Source: J054 sp965223095
Lineage (GTDB): Bacteria > Pseudomonadota > Gammaproteobacteria > Steroidobacterales > GCA-2729495
Assembly (NCBI GenBank): GCA_965223095.1
Contig: OZ244979.1
Location: 744,001-808,000 of the forward strand
Length of the DNA stretch: 64,000 bases
Direction of reading: 5' to 3'
The position numbers and the translations under genes are program-made. Shown here in pieces: positions 17,079 through 26,017 of this stretch. How positions within the stretch are numbered: position 1 is the first letter of the stretch; every line of letters begins with the position of its first letter. The notes under the pieces are model-generated. The model ran no database searches. It was given only the letters and a program-made list of their open reading frames with translations, and was not told the DNA's origin.

Positions 17079-17195
17079 GGCTTACTACTCTGTTTGATCC
17101 CGGGCGCCTATTTCGCGCCGGCGGTATTCTTTCTATTTTGACTTAAGCACCGCTAGATCGGCGGGAACGACATCCCACTTTCCGCGGCTATCCTA

Positions 17196-18560
17196 CTATG
17201 TTTTTTTCACGGGCCGCTGCCAGCCCCGGATAGTCTGTTGTTTGCTGCGCGCCACCGTGAGCTCCTCCGCTGGCACGCTCTTGCTGACGGTGGAGCCCGC
17301 GCCAATCGTGGCACCTGGACCCACTTCGATGGGTGCGACCAGCTCTACGCCGGAACCGATGAAAGCACGATCGCCGATAATGGTTGGGTGCTTGTTCGCG
17401 CCGTCGTAGTTACAAGTAATGGTGCCGGCGCCCACGTTAACCAATTCGCCGATGGTGGTATCACCGACGTAGCTTAGGTGGTTAACCTTGCTGCCCTTAC
17501 CCACCTGGGTTTTTTTCAGTTCCACAAAATTGCCCAGCTTGGCCCGCTCGGCTAACTCAACACCAGGGCGCAGCCGGGCATAGGGACCGACTTCGCAATT
17601 TTGGCCCATGTTGGCCAGCTCGATGACGCAATTGGGATGGATTTGAGTGCCGGCACCGATCACCGAATCGCGAATAACTGTGTTGGGACCAATACGCACA
17701 CCATCACCCAGCTCGACCTCGCCTTCGAAAATCGCATTGACGTCGATCACAACATCGCGGCCACATTGCAAACTGCCGCGTACATCGATCCGCGCCGGGT
17801 CGATGAGGGTGACACCAGACTCCAGCAATTCGTTTGCCATGCGTTGCCGATAAAGTGTTTCGGTGCGCGCCAACTGACGCTTGTCGTTGATACCCAAAAC
17901 TTCTTCCGCCTCCGGCGCGCATAAACTGCCAATACTTTGCCCGTCTTTTGCCGCCAGCCCCACAACATCCGTGAGATAAAACTCGCCTTGCGCATTGTCT
18001 GCTTTGACTTGCTCTAACCACTGCGACAACAAACCCGCGGGACAGGCGATTAGTCCGGTATTAATTTCGTCAATGGCTTGTTGCTCGACAGTAGCGTCGC
18101 GTTGTTCGACAATGCCAATCATGGCACCGCCCTCGTCACGCAGAATTCGGCCATAGCCCGTGGGGTCATCCACGGTCGCGGTGAGCACCGCTAGATGTTT
18201 TCCCTGGGTGGCGGCAAGCAAATCGCGCAGCAAGGGCGCGCGGACTAAGGGCACGTCACCACAAAGGATCAGCACGGTTTGATCGGCGGGCACGGCGGGC
18301 AGTGCTTGTTGTACCGCATGACCCGTGCCCAAGCGTTCGGCTTGCAGGGCCCATTGAACCGGCCGGTCTGCGCAGTGCGCTTGCACCGCTTCGCCACCGT
18401 GACCATAAACCACGTGGATGGATTCTGGTTGCAGTTCGGCTGCTGTGTCTAGAACGCGCTCAAGTAGCGTACTGCCGGCCAGCGGCTGCAGAACTTTCGG
18501 CAGGTCCGAGCGCATGCGCTTGCCTTCACCGGCAGCCAAAATGATGACGCTAAAATTCAT
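17196..18560 (-). CDS. glmU: Bifunctional UDP-N-acetylglucosamine pyrophosphorylase / glucosamine-1-phosphate N-acetyltransferase
   Basis: 454 aa, full length. It makes UDP-GlcNAc from glucosamine-1-phosphate, acetyl-CoA and UTP. The N-terminal uridyltransferase domain starts with LAAGEGKRMRSDLPKVL. The C-terminal half is a left-handed beta-helix of hexapeptide repeats (VIGAGTQIHPNCVIE and so on) with the acetyltransferase motif VNVGAGTITCNYDG. It works with GlmS just downstream and follows the atp operon after about 196 bp. Confidence 0.97.
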   Translation of the reverse strand: MNFSVIILAAGEGKRMRSDLPKVLQPLAGSTLLERVLDTAAELQPESIHVVYGHGGEAVQAHCADRPVQWALQAERLGTGHAVQQALPAVPADQTVLILCGDVPLVRAPLLRDLLAATQGKHLAVLTATVDDPTGYGRILRDEGGAMIGIVEQRDATVEQQAIDEINTGLIACPAGLLSQWLEQVKADNAQGEFYLTDVVGLAAKDGQSIGSLCAPEAEEVLGINDKRQLARTETLYRQRMANELLESGVTLIDPARIDVRGSLQCGRDVVIDVNAIFEGEVELGDGVRIGPNTVIRDSVIGAGTQIHPNCVIELANMGQNCEVGPYARLRPGVELAERAKLGNFVELKKTQVGKGSKVNHLSYVGDTTIGELVNVGAGTITCNYDGANKHPTIIGDRAFIGSGVELVAPIEVGPGATIGAGSTVSKSVPAEELTVARSKQQTIRGWQRPVKKT

Positions 18561-18756
18561 GCGGGGCGGTCGCTCCGTTTCCTGAGGCGCTACTTTAGCC
18601 GCTGGCGGGGATCATGTCTGCGAATCGGTGCACAGGGCGGGACTGTCCCGCAATCCACGACGATCGGAAGCCCTGAGGGCCTTGAAAACCAAGGCATTCG
18701 AGCAAGCTACTCTCCATCCATATCGCCGTCTGTGGCGGCGCTGGAACCGGTCAGCG

Positions 18757-19176
18757 CTAGCGCCGACCCTTGAGCTTTTGGGCGGCCTGGTAGCGAGCCG
18801 CGGCTTCCACCAGCTGCTGCTGGGCATGGGCCAAATCTTCCTTGCCCTCGGCGTGCTTCATGGCCTCTTCGGCTTCTTGGCGCGCCTTCATGGCCGCATC
18901 TTCGTCGAGCTGGTCGGCATGCAGAGCCGAATCCGCCAAAATCGTAATCAAATGCGGCTGAACTTCCAGTATGCCGCCGGTGACGTAGATGAAAACCTCA
19001 TCGCTTTCATCAGGCACTTTCACCCGCACTTCACCGGGACGGAGATCCGTCAACAAGGGTGCATGGCGCGGCGCGATACCCACATCGCCCATCTTCGCGG
19101 GCGCAATGACCATCTCCGCCGTGCCGGAGAAGATGGCGCCCTCGGCGCTAACGATGTCGACCTGGATGGTGCTCAT
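18757..19176 (-). CDS. atpC: ATP synthase F1 subunit epsilon
   Basis: 139 aa. Central-stalk subunit that couples the c-ring to F1 and inhibits ATP hydrolysis through its C-terminal helices. The N-terminal beta-sandwich shows MSTIQVDIVSAEGAIFSG and GDVGIAPRHAPLLTDLRPGE. The helical C-terminus is Ala/Glu/Gln-rich, as expected. Last gene of the atp operon, 34 bp after atpD. Confidence 0.95.
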   Translation of the reverse strand: MSTIQVDIVSAEGAIFSGTAEMVIAPAKMGDVGIAPRHAPLLTDLRPGEVRVKVPDESDEVFIYVTGGILEVQPHLITILADSALHADQLDEDAAMKARQEAEEAMKHAEGKEDLAHAQQQLVEAAARYQAAQKLKGRR

Positions 19177-19210
19177 GGGCGTTACCGTTTATTGCGCGAT
19201 AGTCAGCTGA

Positions 19211-20587
19211 CTAAAGTGTCTTGGCTTTTTCGACGGCTTCGTCGATGCCGCCAACCATGTAAAAGGCTTGCTCGGGCAAATTGTCGTACTCGCCCGCCAC
19301 TATGCCTTTAAAGCCACGAATGGTTTCCGCCAGGGAAACATATTTGCCCGGTGCACCGGTAAAGGTTTCCGCCACCGTGAAAGGTTGGGACAAAAAGCGT
19401 TGAATTTTTCGCGCGCGCTGCACGGCCAACTTGTCGTCTTCGGACAATTCATCCATACCGAGAATCGCGATGATGTCTTGCAGCTCTTTATAACGTTGTA
19501 GAACAGACTGCACGGCGCGGGCAGTTTCGTAGTGATCCGCGCCGATGACATTAGGATCGAGCAATCGACTGGTGGAATCCAAAGGATCCACCGCGGGATA
19601 AATCCCCAGCTCGGCGATTTGTCGTGACAACACCAGCGTTGCATCCAAGTGCGCAAAAGTGGTGGCCGGCGAGGGGTCGGTCAAGTCATCCGCTGGCACG
19701 TAAACCGCTTGGAAAGAGGTAATAGAGCCGGTCTTGGTGGAGGTAATGCGTTCTTGCAGCACACCCATTTCTTCCGCCAGAGTGGGCTGATAACCCACAG
19801 CCGATGGCATACGACCCAGCAATGCCGATACCTCGGTTCCCGCCAAGGTATAACGATAAATGTTATCGATAAACATCAACACGTCGCGGCCTTCGTCACG
19901 AAAATTTTCCGCGATGGTTAGGCCGGTTAGCGCCACACGCAGACGGTTACCCGGCGGCTCATTCATTTGGCCGTAGACCAGCGCCACCTTGTCGATAACG
20001 CCACTGTCCGTCATCTCGTGAAAGAAGTCGTTACCTTCACGAGTTCGTTCGCCAACACCCGCAAACACAGAGTAACCGCCGTGCTCTTTTGCAATGTTGT
20101 TAATGAGTTCCATCAGCGTCACGGTCTTGCCCACACCCGCACCGCCGAACAAACCAATTTTACCGCCCTTCGCAATGGGCATGATCATGTCGATTACCTT
20201 GATGCCGGTTTCAAACAACTCGGTGCTCGCGGCTTGGTCTTCGTAGTTGGGAGCTTCGCGGTGAATAGGCATGCGCTGCTGTTCGCCGATTTCGCCGGCT
20301 TCATCGATGGGATTTCCCAAGACATCCATGATGCGGCCCAAGGTTTCCGTGCCGACGGGCACTTTGATGGGGTCGCCAGTATTGGCCACGGGCAAGCCGC
20401 GCTTTAGACCTTCGCTGGAACCCATGGCAATGGCTCGCACCACGCCGTCGCCCAGCTGCTGCTGGACCTCTAGGGTCAAGTCCTGGGATTCAATGCGCAG
20501 CGCATCGTAGACATTGGGGATGGACTCGCGGGGAAACTCAACGTCCACCACCGCGCCGATTACTTGTACGACTTTGCCACCACTCAT
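19211..20587 (-). CDS. atpD: ATP synthase F1 subunit beta
   Basis: 458 aa, full length. Catalytic nucleotide-binding subunit of F1. Walker A GGAGVGKT is near residue 150, Walker B is VLMFIDNIYRYT (an Asn-Ile where many have Asp-Ile or Ser-Leu), and the conserved SALLGRMPSAVGYQPTLAEE segment is present. It starts MSGGKVVQVIGAVVDVEF. It belongs to the atpIBEFHAGDC operon. Confidence 0.97.
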   Translation of the reverse strand: MSGGKVVQVIGAVVDVEFPRESIPNVYDALRIESQDLTLEVQQQLGDGVVRAIAMGSSEGLKRGLPVANTGDPIKVPVGTETLGRIMDVLGNPIDEAGEIGEQQRMPIHREAPNYEDQAASTELFETGIKVIDMIMPIAKGGKIGLFGGAGVGKTVTLMELINNIAKEHGGYSVFAGVGERTREGNDFFHEMTDSGVIDKVALVYGQMNEPPGNRLRVALTGLTIAENFRDEGRDVLMFIDNIYRYTLAGTEVSALLGRMPSAVGYQPTLAEEMGVLQERITSTKTGSITSFQAVYVPADDLTDPSPATTFAHLDATLVLSRQIAELGIYPAVDPLDSTSRLLDPNVIGADHYETARAVQSVLQRYKELQDIIAILGMDELSEDDKLAVQRARKIQRFLSQPFTVAETFTGAPGKYVSLAETIRGFKGIVAGEYDNLPEQAFYMVGGIDEAVEKAKTL

Positions 20588-20656
20588 TGCTCTTCAACCT
20601 CTGTTCGGTTTCGCGGTCTTTGCCGCCCCTACTTAAACTCTCTGGTGCTCGGCAGC

Positions 20657-21520
20657 CTAGGAAACGGCCGCGGCACCGCTAACAATCTCCGACAGCTCTT
20701 GGGTAATGGCTGCCTGGCGTGCTTTGTTGTAGTCCAACTGCAGACGATCGATCATCTTGCCTGCGTTATCCGTGGCGGCCTTCATGGCCACCATCTTGGC
20801 GGCCATTTCACTGGCCACGTTCTCAACCGCGCCGCGATAAACCTGCGACTCGATGTAGCGCATCAATACGCTGTCTAGGAGTTCCGAAGCATCGGGCTCG
20901 TATAGATAATCCCAGTGCTCAGACAATTCTTCCTTGTCCATGGGCTCCACTGGTAACAGCGTGTTGGTGTGTGGAGACTGGGTCATGGTGTTGACAAACT
21001 CGTTATGCACCAAGAACACGCGGTCGATGCGACCCTCTCTATAGGCATCTAACATGATGTTGATAGCGCCCAACAAATCGGCCACGCGGGGATCTTCACC
21101 CAAGTGCGTGGTCGCGCCCACCACGTTCACATCTAGACGGCGAAAGAATTGCACGCCCTTCGCACCGATCAAACAAATATCGGCTTCAACGTCTTTATCT
21201 TTCCACTCGCGCAGATCGGCAATTAAACGCCGGAACAAATTGACGTTTAGACCGCCGCACAATCCGCGATCCGTGGTAATGACGATATAGCCGACCCGCT
21301 TCACCGGGCGCTCGACCAAGAACGGATGCTTATAGTCTGGATTCGCTTGGAACAAGTGACTAATCACTGTACGAATCTTGTCCGCATAAGGCTGCGCGGC
21401 CGCCATGCGTTCTTTGGTACGACGCATCTTGCTGGCCGCCACCATCTCCATGGCAGCCGTAATCTTTTGCGTGTTCTTTACACTACCGATCTTGGTGCGA
21501 ATTTCTTTGGCGCCGGCCAT
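20657..21520 (-). CDS. atpG: ATP synthase F1 subunit gamma
   Basis: 287 aa, the family's usual length. Rotary shaft of F1. The N-terminal helix MAGAKEIRTKIGSVKNTQKI, with TAAMEMVAASKMR, and the C-terminal helix ending in NKARQAAITQELSEIVSGA are the classic coiled-coil ends. The gene is between atpA and atpD. Confidence 0.96.
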   Translation of the reverse strand: MAGAKEIRTKIGSVKNTQKITAAMEMVAASKMRRTKERMAAAQPYADKIRTVISHLFQANPDYKHPFLVERPVKRVGYIVITTDRGLCGGLNVNLFRRLIADLREWKDKDVEADICLIGAKGVQFFRRLDVNVVGATTHLGEDPRVADLLGAINIMLDAYREGRIDRVFLVHNEFVNTMTQSPHTNTLLPVEPMDKEELSEHWDYLYEPDASELLDSVLMRYIESQVYRGAVENVASEMAAKMVAMKAATDNAGKMIDRLQLDYNKARQAAITQELSEIVSGAAAVS

Positions 21521-21549
21521 GAATTAATTCCTTAAGCGTTGACTACAGA

Positions 21550-23091
21550 TTAGTAAGCGCCGGTGCTCTTAAAGTCTTCGGCAATCTTGGTCAAGCTGGC
21601 GGCAATATCATCGTTGAAATCGCCTGAGTCACTGATCTGATCAATCACATCACCAAACTTGTCGGTCGCATGGGAATGCAGGGCGGCTTCGAAATCAACA
21701 ACCTTTTCCACCGGCACATCGTCCAGGAAACCTTCATTGGCCGCATGCAGCGACAAAGCCATCATGCCCACGGACAGTGGCGCATACTGTTTCTGCTTCA
21801 TCAACTCTGTCACGCGCTGACCCCGTTCGAGCTGCTTACGTGTAGCCTCATCCAAGTCGGAAGCGAACTGAGCAAAGGCTGCGAGCTCACGATATTGAGC
21901 CAGGGCCAGGCGGACACCGCCGCCGAGTTTTTTAATGATCTTGGTTTGGGCGGCACCACCCACGCGTGATACCGAAAGGCCCGCGTTAATAGCCGGTCGA
22001 ATACCCGCATTAAACAAATCCGTTTCGAGAAAGATTTGTCCATCGGTAATGGAAATCACGTTGGTGGGCACGAAGGCCGACACGTCACCCGCTTGGGTCT
22101 CAATAATAGGCAAGGCGGTTAATGAACCGGTCTTACCTTTGACCTGACCGTTGGTGATTTTCTCGATGTATTCCTCGTTCACCCGCGCGGCGCGTTCCAG
22201 CAAACGTGAATGCAAGTAGAACACGTCACCGGGGTAGGCTTCGCGGCCCGGTGGGCGGCGCAGCAATAGCGAGACTTGGCGATAGGCCCAGGCCTGCTTG
22301 GTGAGGTCATCGTAAATGATGAGCGCATCTTCGCCTTTGTCGCGGAAGTACTCGCCCATGGCGCAACCCGAATAAGGCGCGATGTATTGCATGGCCGCGG
22401 ATTCAGCAGCAGCAGCGGCAACCACAATGGTGTGTTCCATGGCGCCGTGTTCTTCTAGCTTACGCACCACGTTGGCTATGGATGAGTTTTTCTGGCCCAC
22501 GGCAACGTAGATACATTTAACGCCAGTGCCCTTTTGATTGATGATGGTATCGATGGCCACGGCGGTCTTACCCGTTTGCCGGTCACCGATAATCAATTCG
22601 CGCTGGCCGCGGCCAATGGGCACCATGGCGTCGATGGCTTTTAGACCGGTTTGCACGGGCTGATCCACCGACTTACGCGTGATAACGCCGGGGGCAACTT
22701 TTTCAATGGGCGAAGATTCATTGGTATCAATGGGGCCCTTGCCGTCGATGGGCGCACCCAAAGAATCCACAACGCGGCCTAGCAAAGCCTCACCCACGGG
22801 TACCTCAAGAATGCGGCCCGTGGTCTTCACGGTATCGCCTTCAGAGATGTGCTTGTAGTCACCCAGAACCACGGCACCCACGGAGTCTTGCTCGAGGTTC
22901 AGCGCCAGGCCGAAAGAATTACCGGGGAACTCGAGCATTTCACCGTATTGCGCGGCGTTTAAGCCGTGAATACGCGTGATGCCGTCGGTTACCGCGATGA
23001 CGGTACCCACATCGCGAGCTTCCGCCGCACTTTCGAAGTTCTTGATGCGGTCTTTCAGCAGCTCACTGATTTCAGACGCCTTGAGTGCCAT
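21550..23091 (-). CDS. atpA: ATP synthase F1 subunit alpha
   Basis: 513 aa, full length. Regulatory nucleotide-binding subunit of F1. It starts MALKASEISELLKDRI, has the P-loop GDRQTGKT near residue 170, and carries the ATP-synthase alpha/beta signature around PAINAGLSVSRVGGAAQ. It is 12 bp after atpH. Confidence 0.97.
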   Translation of the reverse strand: MALKASEISELLKDRIKNFESAAEARDVGTVIAVTDGITRIHGLNAAQYGEMLEFPGNSFGLALNLEQDSVGAVVLGDYKHISEGDTVKTTGRILEVPVGEALLGRVVDSLGAPIDGKGPIDTNESSPIEKVAPGVITRKSVDQPVQTGLKAIDAMVPIGRGQRELIIGDRQTGKTAVAIDTIINQKGTGVKCIYVAVGQKNSSIANVVRKLEEHGAMEHTIVVAAAAAESAAMQYIAPYSGCAMGEYFRDKGEDALIIYDDLTKQAWAYRQVSLLLRRPPGREAYPGDVFYLHSRLLERAARVNEEYIEKITNGQVKGKTGSLTALPIIETQAGDVSAFVPTNVISITDGQIFLETDLFNAGIRPAINAGLSVSRVGGAAQTKIIKKLGGGVRLALAQYRELAAFAQFASDLDEATRKQLERGQRVTELMKQKQYAPLSVGMMALSLHAANEGFLDDVPVEKVVDFEAALHSHATDKFGDVIDQISDSGDFNDDIAASLTKIAEDFKSTGAY

Positions 23092-23103
23092 GTCTATTTC
23101 CTC

Positions 23104-23661
23104 TTAGTGAACCAATGCGCTGGCTAGTTTTTCCAGCCGAGTACGCACCGATCCGTCAATCACATGATCTTCTGCCTGCAGGCGTGCACCGCCGAGCAGG
23201 TTTTCATCCAGTACAAAATTTAGACGAACATCGCGGCCAAAGCGCTGCTTGAGCGCGGTGGCCATCCGGGCTTGTTGCGCCTCGTCCACGGGCGTGGCGG
23301 CCGTTAAGGTGACGTCTACGGTGTTCTCGACTTCGGCGCGCAACTTTTCGAACGCCGTCGCGATATCGGGCAAAGCAGAGAAACGACCATTTTCCGCCAG
23401 TAGGCGAATAAAATTCCGCCCTTCATTGGCCGCAGCCACGATGGCCGCCTGCGAATCTTCGCGGCATACGCTGGTCAACACATCCACGATGCGCGCCGTT
23501 TCCAATCCGGGAATGTCTAGCAAATCCGCCAGCTGATCAGTGGCAACTGCAGCACCCGCCGTATTCAGCAAAGCCGACCAGGCACGAAAATTGCCGCTTT
23601 CCTGAGCCAATTCGAAAACGGCTTGGGCGTAGGGACGGGCGATTGCTTCGTTTTGAGCCAT
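23104..23661 (-). CDS. atpH: ATP synthase F1 subunit delta
   Basis: 185 aa, within the family range. Peripheral-stalk cap that ties F1 to the b subunits. It starts AIARPYAQAVFELAQESG and has the C-terminal motif VNFVLDENLLGGARLQAEDH with DGSVRTRLEKLASAL. The gene is between atpF and atpA with 12-15 bp gaps, so translation is probably coupled. Confidence 0.95.
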   Translation of the reverse strand: MAQNEAIARPYAQAVFELAQESGNFRAWSALLNTAGAAVATDQLADLLDIPGLETARIVDVLTSVCREDSQAAIVAAANEGRNFIRLLAENGRFSALPDIATAFEKLRAEVENTVDVTLTAATPVDEAQQARMATALKQRFGRDVRLNFVLDENLLGGARLQAEDHVIDGSVRTRLEKLASALVH

Positions 23662-23676
23662 GGTTTCGTGGGAGCC

Positions 23677-24147
23677 TTAGATTTCCGTGGCCAGCTTGTC
23701 GAGCAAATCACGATGCGCATTGGCATCGATTTCCCGGGCGAGAATTCTTTCGGCTCCCGACACCGCGATGGATGCGACCTGGCTACGCAGCTCGTCGCGC
23801 GCTCGATTCACTTCCTGCTCGACCTCGGCTTGGGCCGAGGCCAGAATGCGGTCGCGTTCTTGGGTCGCCCCCGCGCGGGCTTCGTCCACAATACCGTTGG
23901 CCCGCTGGTTTGCCTGGTCAATAATTTGCCGCGCTTGAGTGCGCGCCTCATCCGTCAAACCCGCGATGGTGACCTGCGCTTCTTCCAAGGAGCGTGCGCC
24001 CTTTTCCGCAGCCGCTAAGCCATCAGCGATTTTCGTTTGCCGATCCTCGATGATTTTGAGGATCAGCGGCCACACGAATTTCATGCAGAACCACACGAAC
24101 ACGATCATCGAAATGGTTTGGCCAATCAGGGTGAGATTTATATCCAC
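23677..24147 (-). CDS. atpF: ATP synthase F0 subunit b
   Basis: 156 aa. One N-terminal membrane helix (MDINLTLIGQTISMIVFVWF) is followed by a long charged helix with Ala-rich heptads that dimerises as the peripheral stalk. The length matches E. coli AtpF. It lies between atpE and atpH. Confidence 0.96.
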   Translation of the reverse strand: MDINLTLIGQTISMIVFVWFCMKFVWPLILKIIEDRQTKIADGLAAAEKGARSLEEAQVTIAGLTDEARTQARQIIDQANQRANGIVDEARAGATQERDRILASAQAEVEQEVNRARDELRSQVASIAVSGAERILAREIDANAHRDLLDKLATEI

Positions 24148-24248
24148 CGTGCTTCTCCGTTCTCGCTAGCCGCGTTACCTACTCTGCAAAAAAAGCGGCT
24201 GCTCACTAAAACAGCCTGCGATTTGCAGAATCGCAGCTAGCATGTTCA

Positions 24249-24518
24249 TTAGCCGCCTAGCGCTGTTTGCAGCTGACCGACAAAGGGATTCGCGAAAGCG
24301 AAGAACAACGCGATACCCACACCGATCATGGCCACGGCGTCGAGCAAGGCGACGACCAAGAACATTTTCGTTTGCAACATCGGGGCCAGTTCTGGCTGAC
24401 GTGCGCAACCCTCAAGAAAGCGACCACCCAGCAAGCCCATGCCGATGCCAACGCCCAAGGCGCCCAAACCGATCAGGATCGCCACGGCGATTGCGGTAAA
24501 GCCAATTACAGTTTCCAT
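24249..24518 (-). CDS. atpE: ATP synthase F0 subunit c
   Basis: About 89 aa. Proteolipid of the rotor ring: two membrane helices joined by the polar loop ARQPELAP, with the ion-binding Asp in helix 2 (VVALLDAVAMIGVGIALFF). No sodium-binding Gln is seen at the usual helix-1 place, so proton coupling is likely. I use the ATG rather than the GTG before it because AGGAG lies 6 bases upstream. A 101-bp gap before atpF is usual for this highly expressed subunit. Confidence 0.95.
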   Translation of the reverse strand: METVIGFTAIAVAILIGLGALGVGIGMGLLGGRFLEGCARQPELAPMLQTKMFLVVALLDAVAMIGVGIALFFAFANPFVGQLQTALGG

Positions 24519-24554
24519 CACTTGCTCCTAAACAAGATGCGTCGCTAGAAAAAA

Positions 24555-25397
24555 TCAGTGGGTCTCGTGGGCCTGACTCAAATACACAATGGTCAACATC
24601 ATGAAAATGTAAGCCTGCAGAGTTACCACCAAAATATGAAACACCGCCCAACTAAAATGCAGCGGTAGCTGCCAAAGACCAAGCAGGGCTATCAAAATAA
24701 ACATCAGCTCGCCGGCATACATGTTGCCGAACAAACGTAAAGACAATGACAAGGGCTTGGCCAGTAGCGCCACGCTTTCGAGAATAAAGTTGAAGATCAT
24801 GACCAAGGGCCACAACAACTTGGGCACGCCCAGATCTTTGGGATTCAGTGGGTTCATCATCAGCTCGCCGATGAAAAAACCGCCAAAGCCCTTATTCTTA
24901 ATGCTATAGAACAGAATCAAAACAAACACGGAAATGGACATACCGAAAGTAATGTTCAAATCCGTCGACGGCACGACCTTGAGGTATTCAATGCCGACGG
25001 CGTGGGCGGCCGTTGGCAGCCAATCCACGGGAATTAAATCCATCAGATTCATCAAGAAAACCCAACACACGATGGTCAAAGCCAAGGGCGCGATGAGTTT
25101 GCTCTTACCGTGAAAGGTATCCCGGACGCTGGTGTCGACAAAATCCACGATGGTTTCGACCATGGACTGTAGACGGCTAGGATTATCCAAGGTGGCGTTT
25201 TTCGCCACGCGCCAAAACAGAAAAGCGAAGATAGAGCCGAGCAATACGGTGAAGAACATGGAATCGACATTGATCGCCATGAAATTTCCGGCGCAGTCAT
25301 TCCAAACCCAGCCTGCATCCGTCTTACACACTTGCAAGTTCTGCAAATGATGCTGGATATATTCGCTGGCAGTTTTCTCGGTACCTTCAGAAGCCAT
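24555..25397 (-). CDS. atpB: ATP synthase F0 subunit a
   Basis: 280 aa integral membrane protein forming the proton half-channels. The essential Arg helix is visible in SVALLAKPLSLSLRLFGNMY, followed by AGELMFILIALLGL. Other helices are VLLGSIFAFLFWRVA and PLALTIVCWVFLMNLMDLIP. It is second in the operon, 5 bp after atpI. Confidence 0.96.
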   Translation of the reverse strand: MASEGTEKTASEYIQHHLQNLQVCKTDAGWVWNDCAGNFMAINVDSMFFTVLLGSIFAFLFWRVAKNATLDNPSRLQSMVETIVDFVDTSVRDTFHGKSKLIAPLALTIVCWVFLMNLMDLIPVDWLPTAAHAVGIEYLKVVPSTDLNITFGMSISVFVLILFYSIKNKGFGGFFIGELMMNPLNPKDLGVPKLLWPLVMIFNFILESVALLAKPLSLSLRLFGNMYAGELMFILIALLGLWQLPLHFSWAVFHILVVTLQAYIFMMLTIVYLSQAHETH

Positions 25398-25402
25398 ATT
25401 TC

Positions 25403-25837
25403 TTAGCGACTACTTTGGTCTAGATCCGCCGCCTTCGCCGGCGAGGCGTCTAGCCAGGGAAAGTTTGTACTCAGTGCCGCCCAGTAAACGCCATAGCTTG
25501 CCGCATAGGCGACGATTACCGGGACCAACTCCACTCTCAAAACCTTGATCGCCCCGATGAACAAAGCCACCGTTAACACGATCTTCAGCGCCTCACTTAC
25601 ATAGACGCTACTCAAATACCGTTGTGGATGTTCACTCGCATCCACGCTTAGCATTCTCAGAGCTTGGTAAAGCCCAGCCAAAAGGCCGATACCCCCACCC
25701 GTCAATGCCGACAAAAACCATAGCCGGCCGCCAATCAACGCGGCGGCGGCCGCGACGCACAAGGTCACTAACAACTGCCAACTGGCGAGTCGCCAAACCG
25801 CACGGCGCAGACTAAGGAATAATTGTTCGTTACCCAT
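25403..25837 (-). CDS. atpI: ATP synthase assembly protein I
   Basis: 144 aa with about four hydrophobic helices (LLVTLCVAAAAALIGGRLWF, ALTGGGIGLLAGLYQALRML and two more). It assists c-ring assembly. It is first in the atp operon and begins only 25 bp from the T-run of a terminator-like hairpin. No clear Shine-Dalgarno is present before the ATG, so the start is less certain than the identity. Confidence 0.85.
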   Translation of the reverse strand: MGNEQLFLSLRRAVWRLASWQLLVTLCVAAAAALIGGRLWFLSALTGGGIGLLAGLYQALRMLSVDASEHPQRYLSSVYVSEALKIVLTVALFIGAIKVLRVELVPVIVAYAASYGVYWAALSTNFPWLDASPAKAADLDQSSR

Positions 25838-25862
25838 CTACATGTGGGCTTGCTTGGGCCAC

Positions 25863-25906
25863 AAAAAAAGAGCCACAGCTCGCCCCGCTGGCGCGGGCGG
25901 GTGGCC
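25863..25906 (-). terminator. Terminator-like hairpin between parB and atpI
   Basis: On the minus strand, GCCACCCGCCC-loop-GGGGCGAGCTGTGGC is followed by TCTTTTTTT. The stem is GC-rich with a small internal mismatch. It would end leftward transcription from rsmG-parA-parB just before the atp operon. Confidence 0.65.
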
Positions 25907-26017
25907 ACTAGCGGCGACCCAGGCCGCAAAGCCCGCGTATTCTAGGGGGATCGCCTCAAGCGTTCAAGCCTGAATCGGTCCCAGCGGCGCGGGGAAAAAG
26001 CCTAATGGCATAGGCAT

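Noticed and set aside
17079..17195. glmS-type ribozyme or small-RNA target upstream of glmS
   Set aside because: The 117-bp gap shows no ribozyme core; such ribozymes are typical of Gram-positive bacteria.
18561..18756. Small hairpins in the atpC-glmU gap as a terminator
   Set aside because: Stems such as GCGGGA-CAG-TCCCGC are short and no T-run follows on the minus strand.
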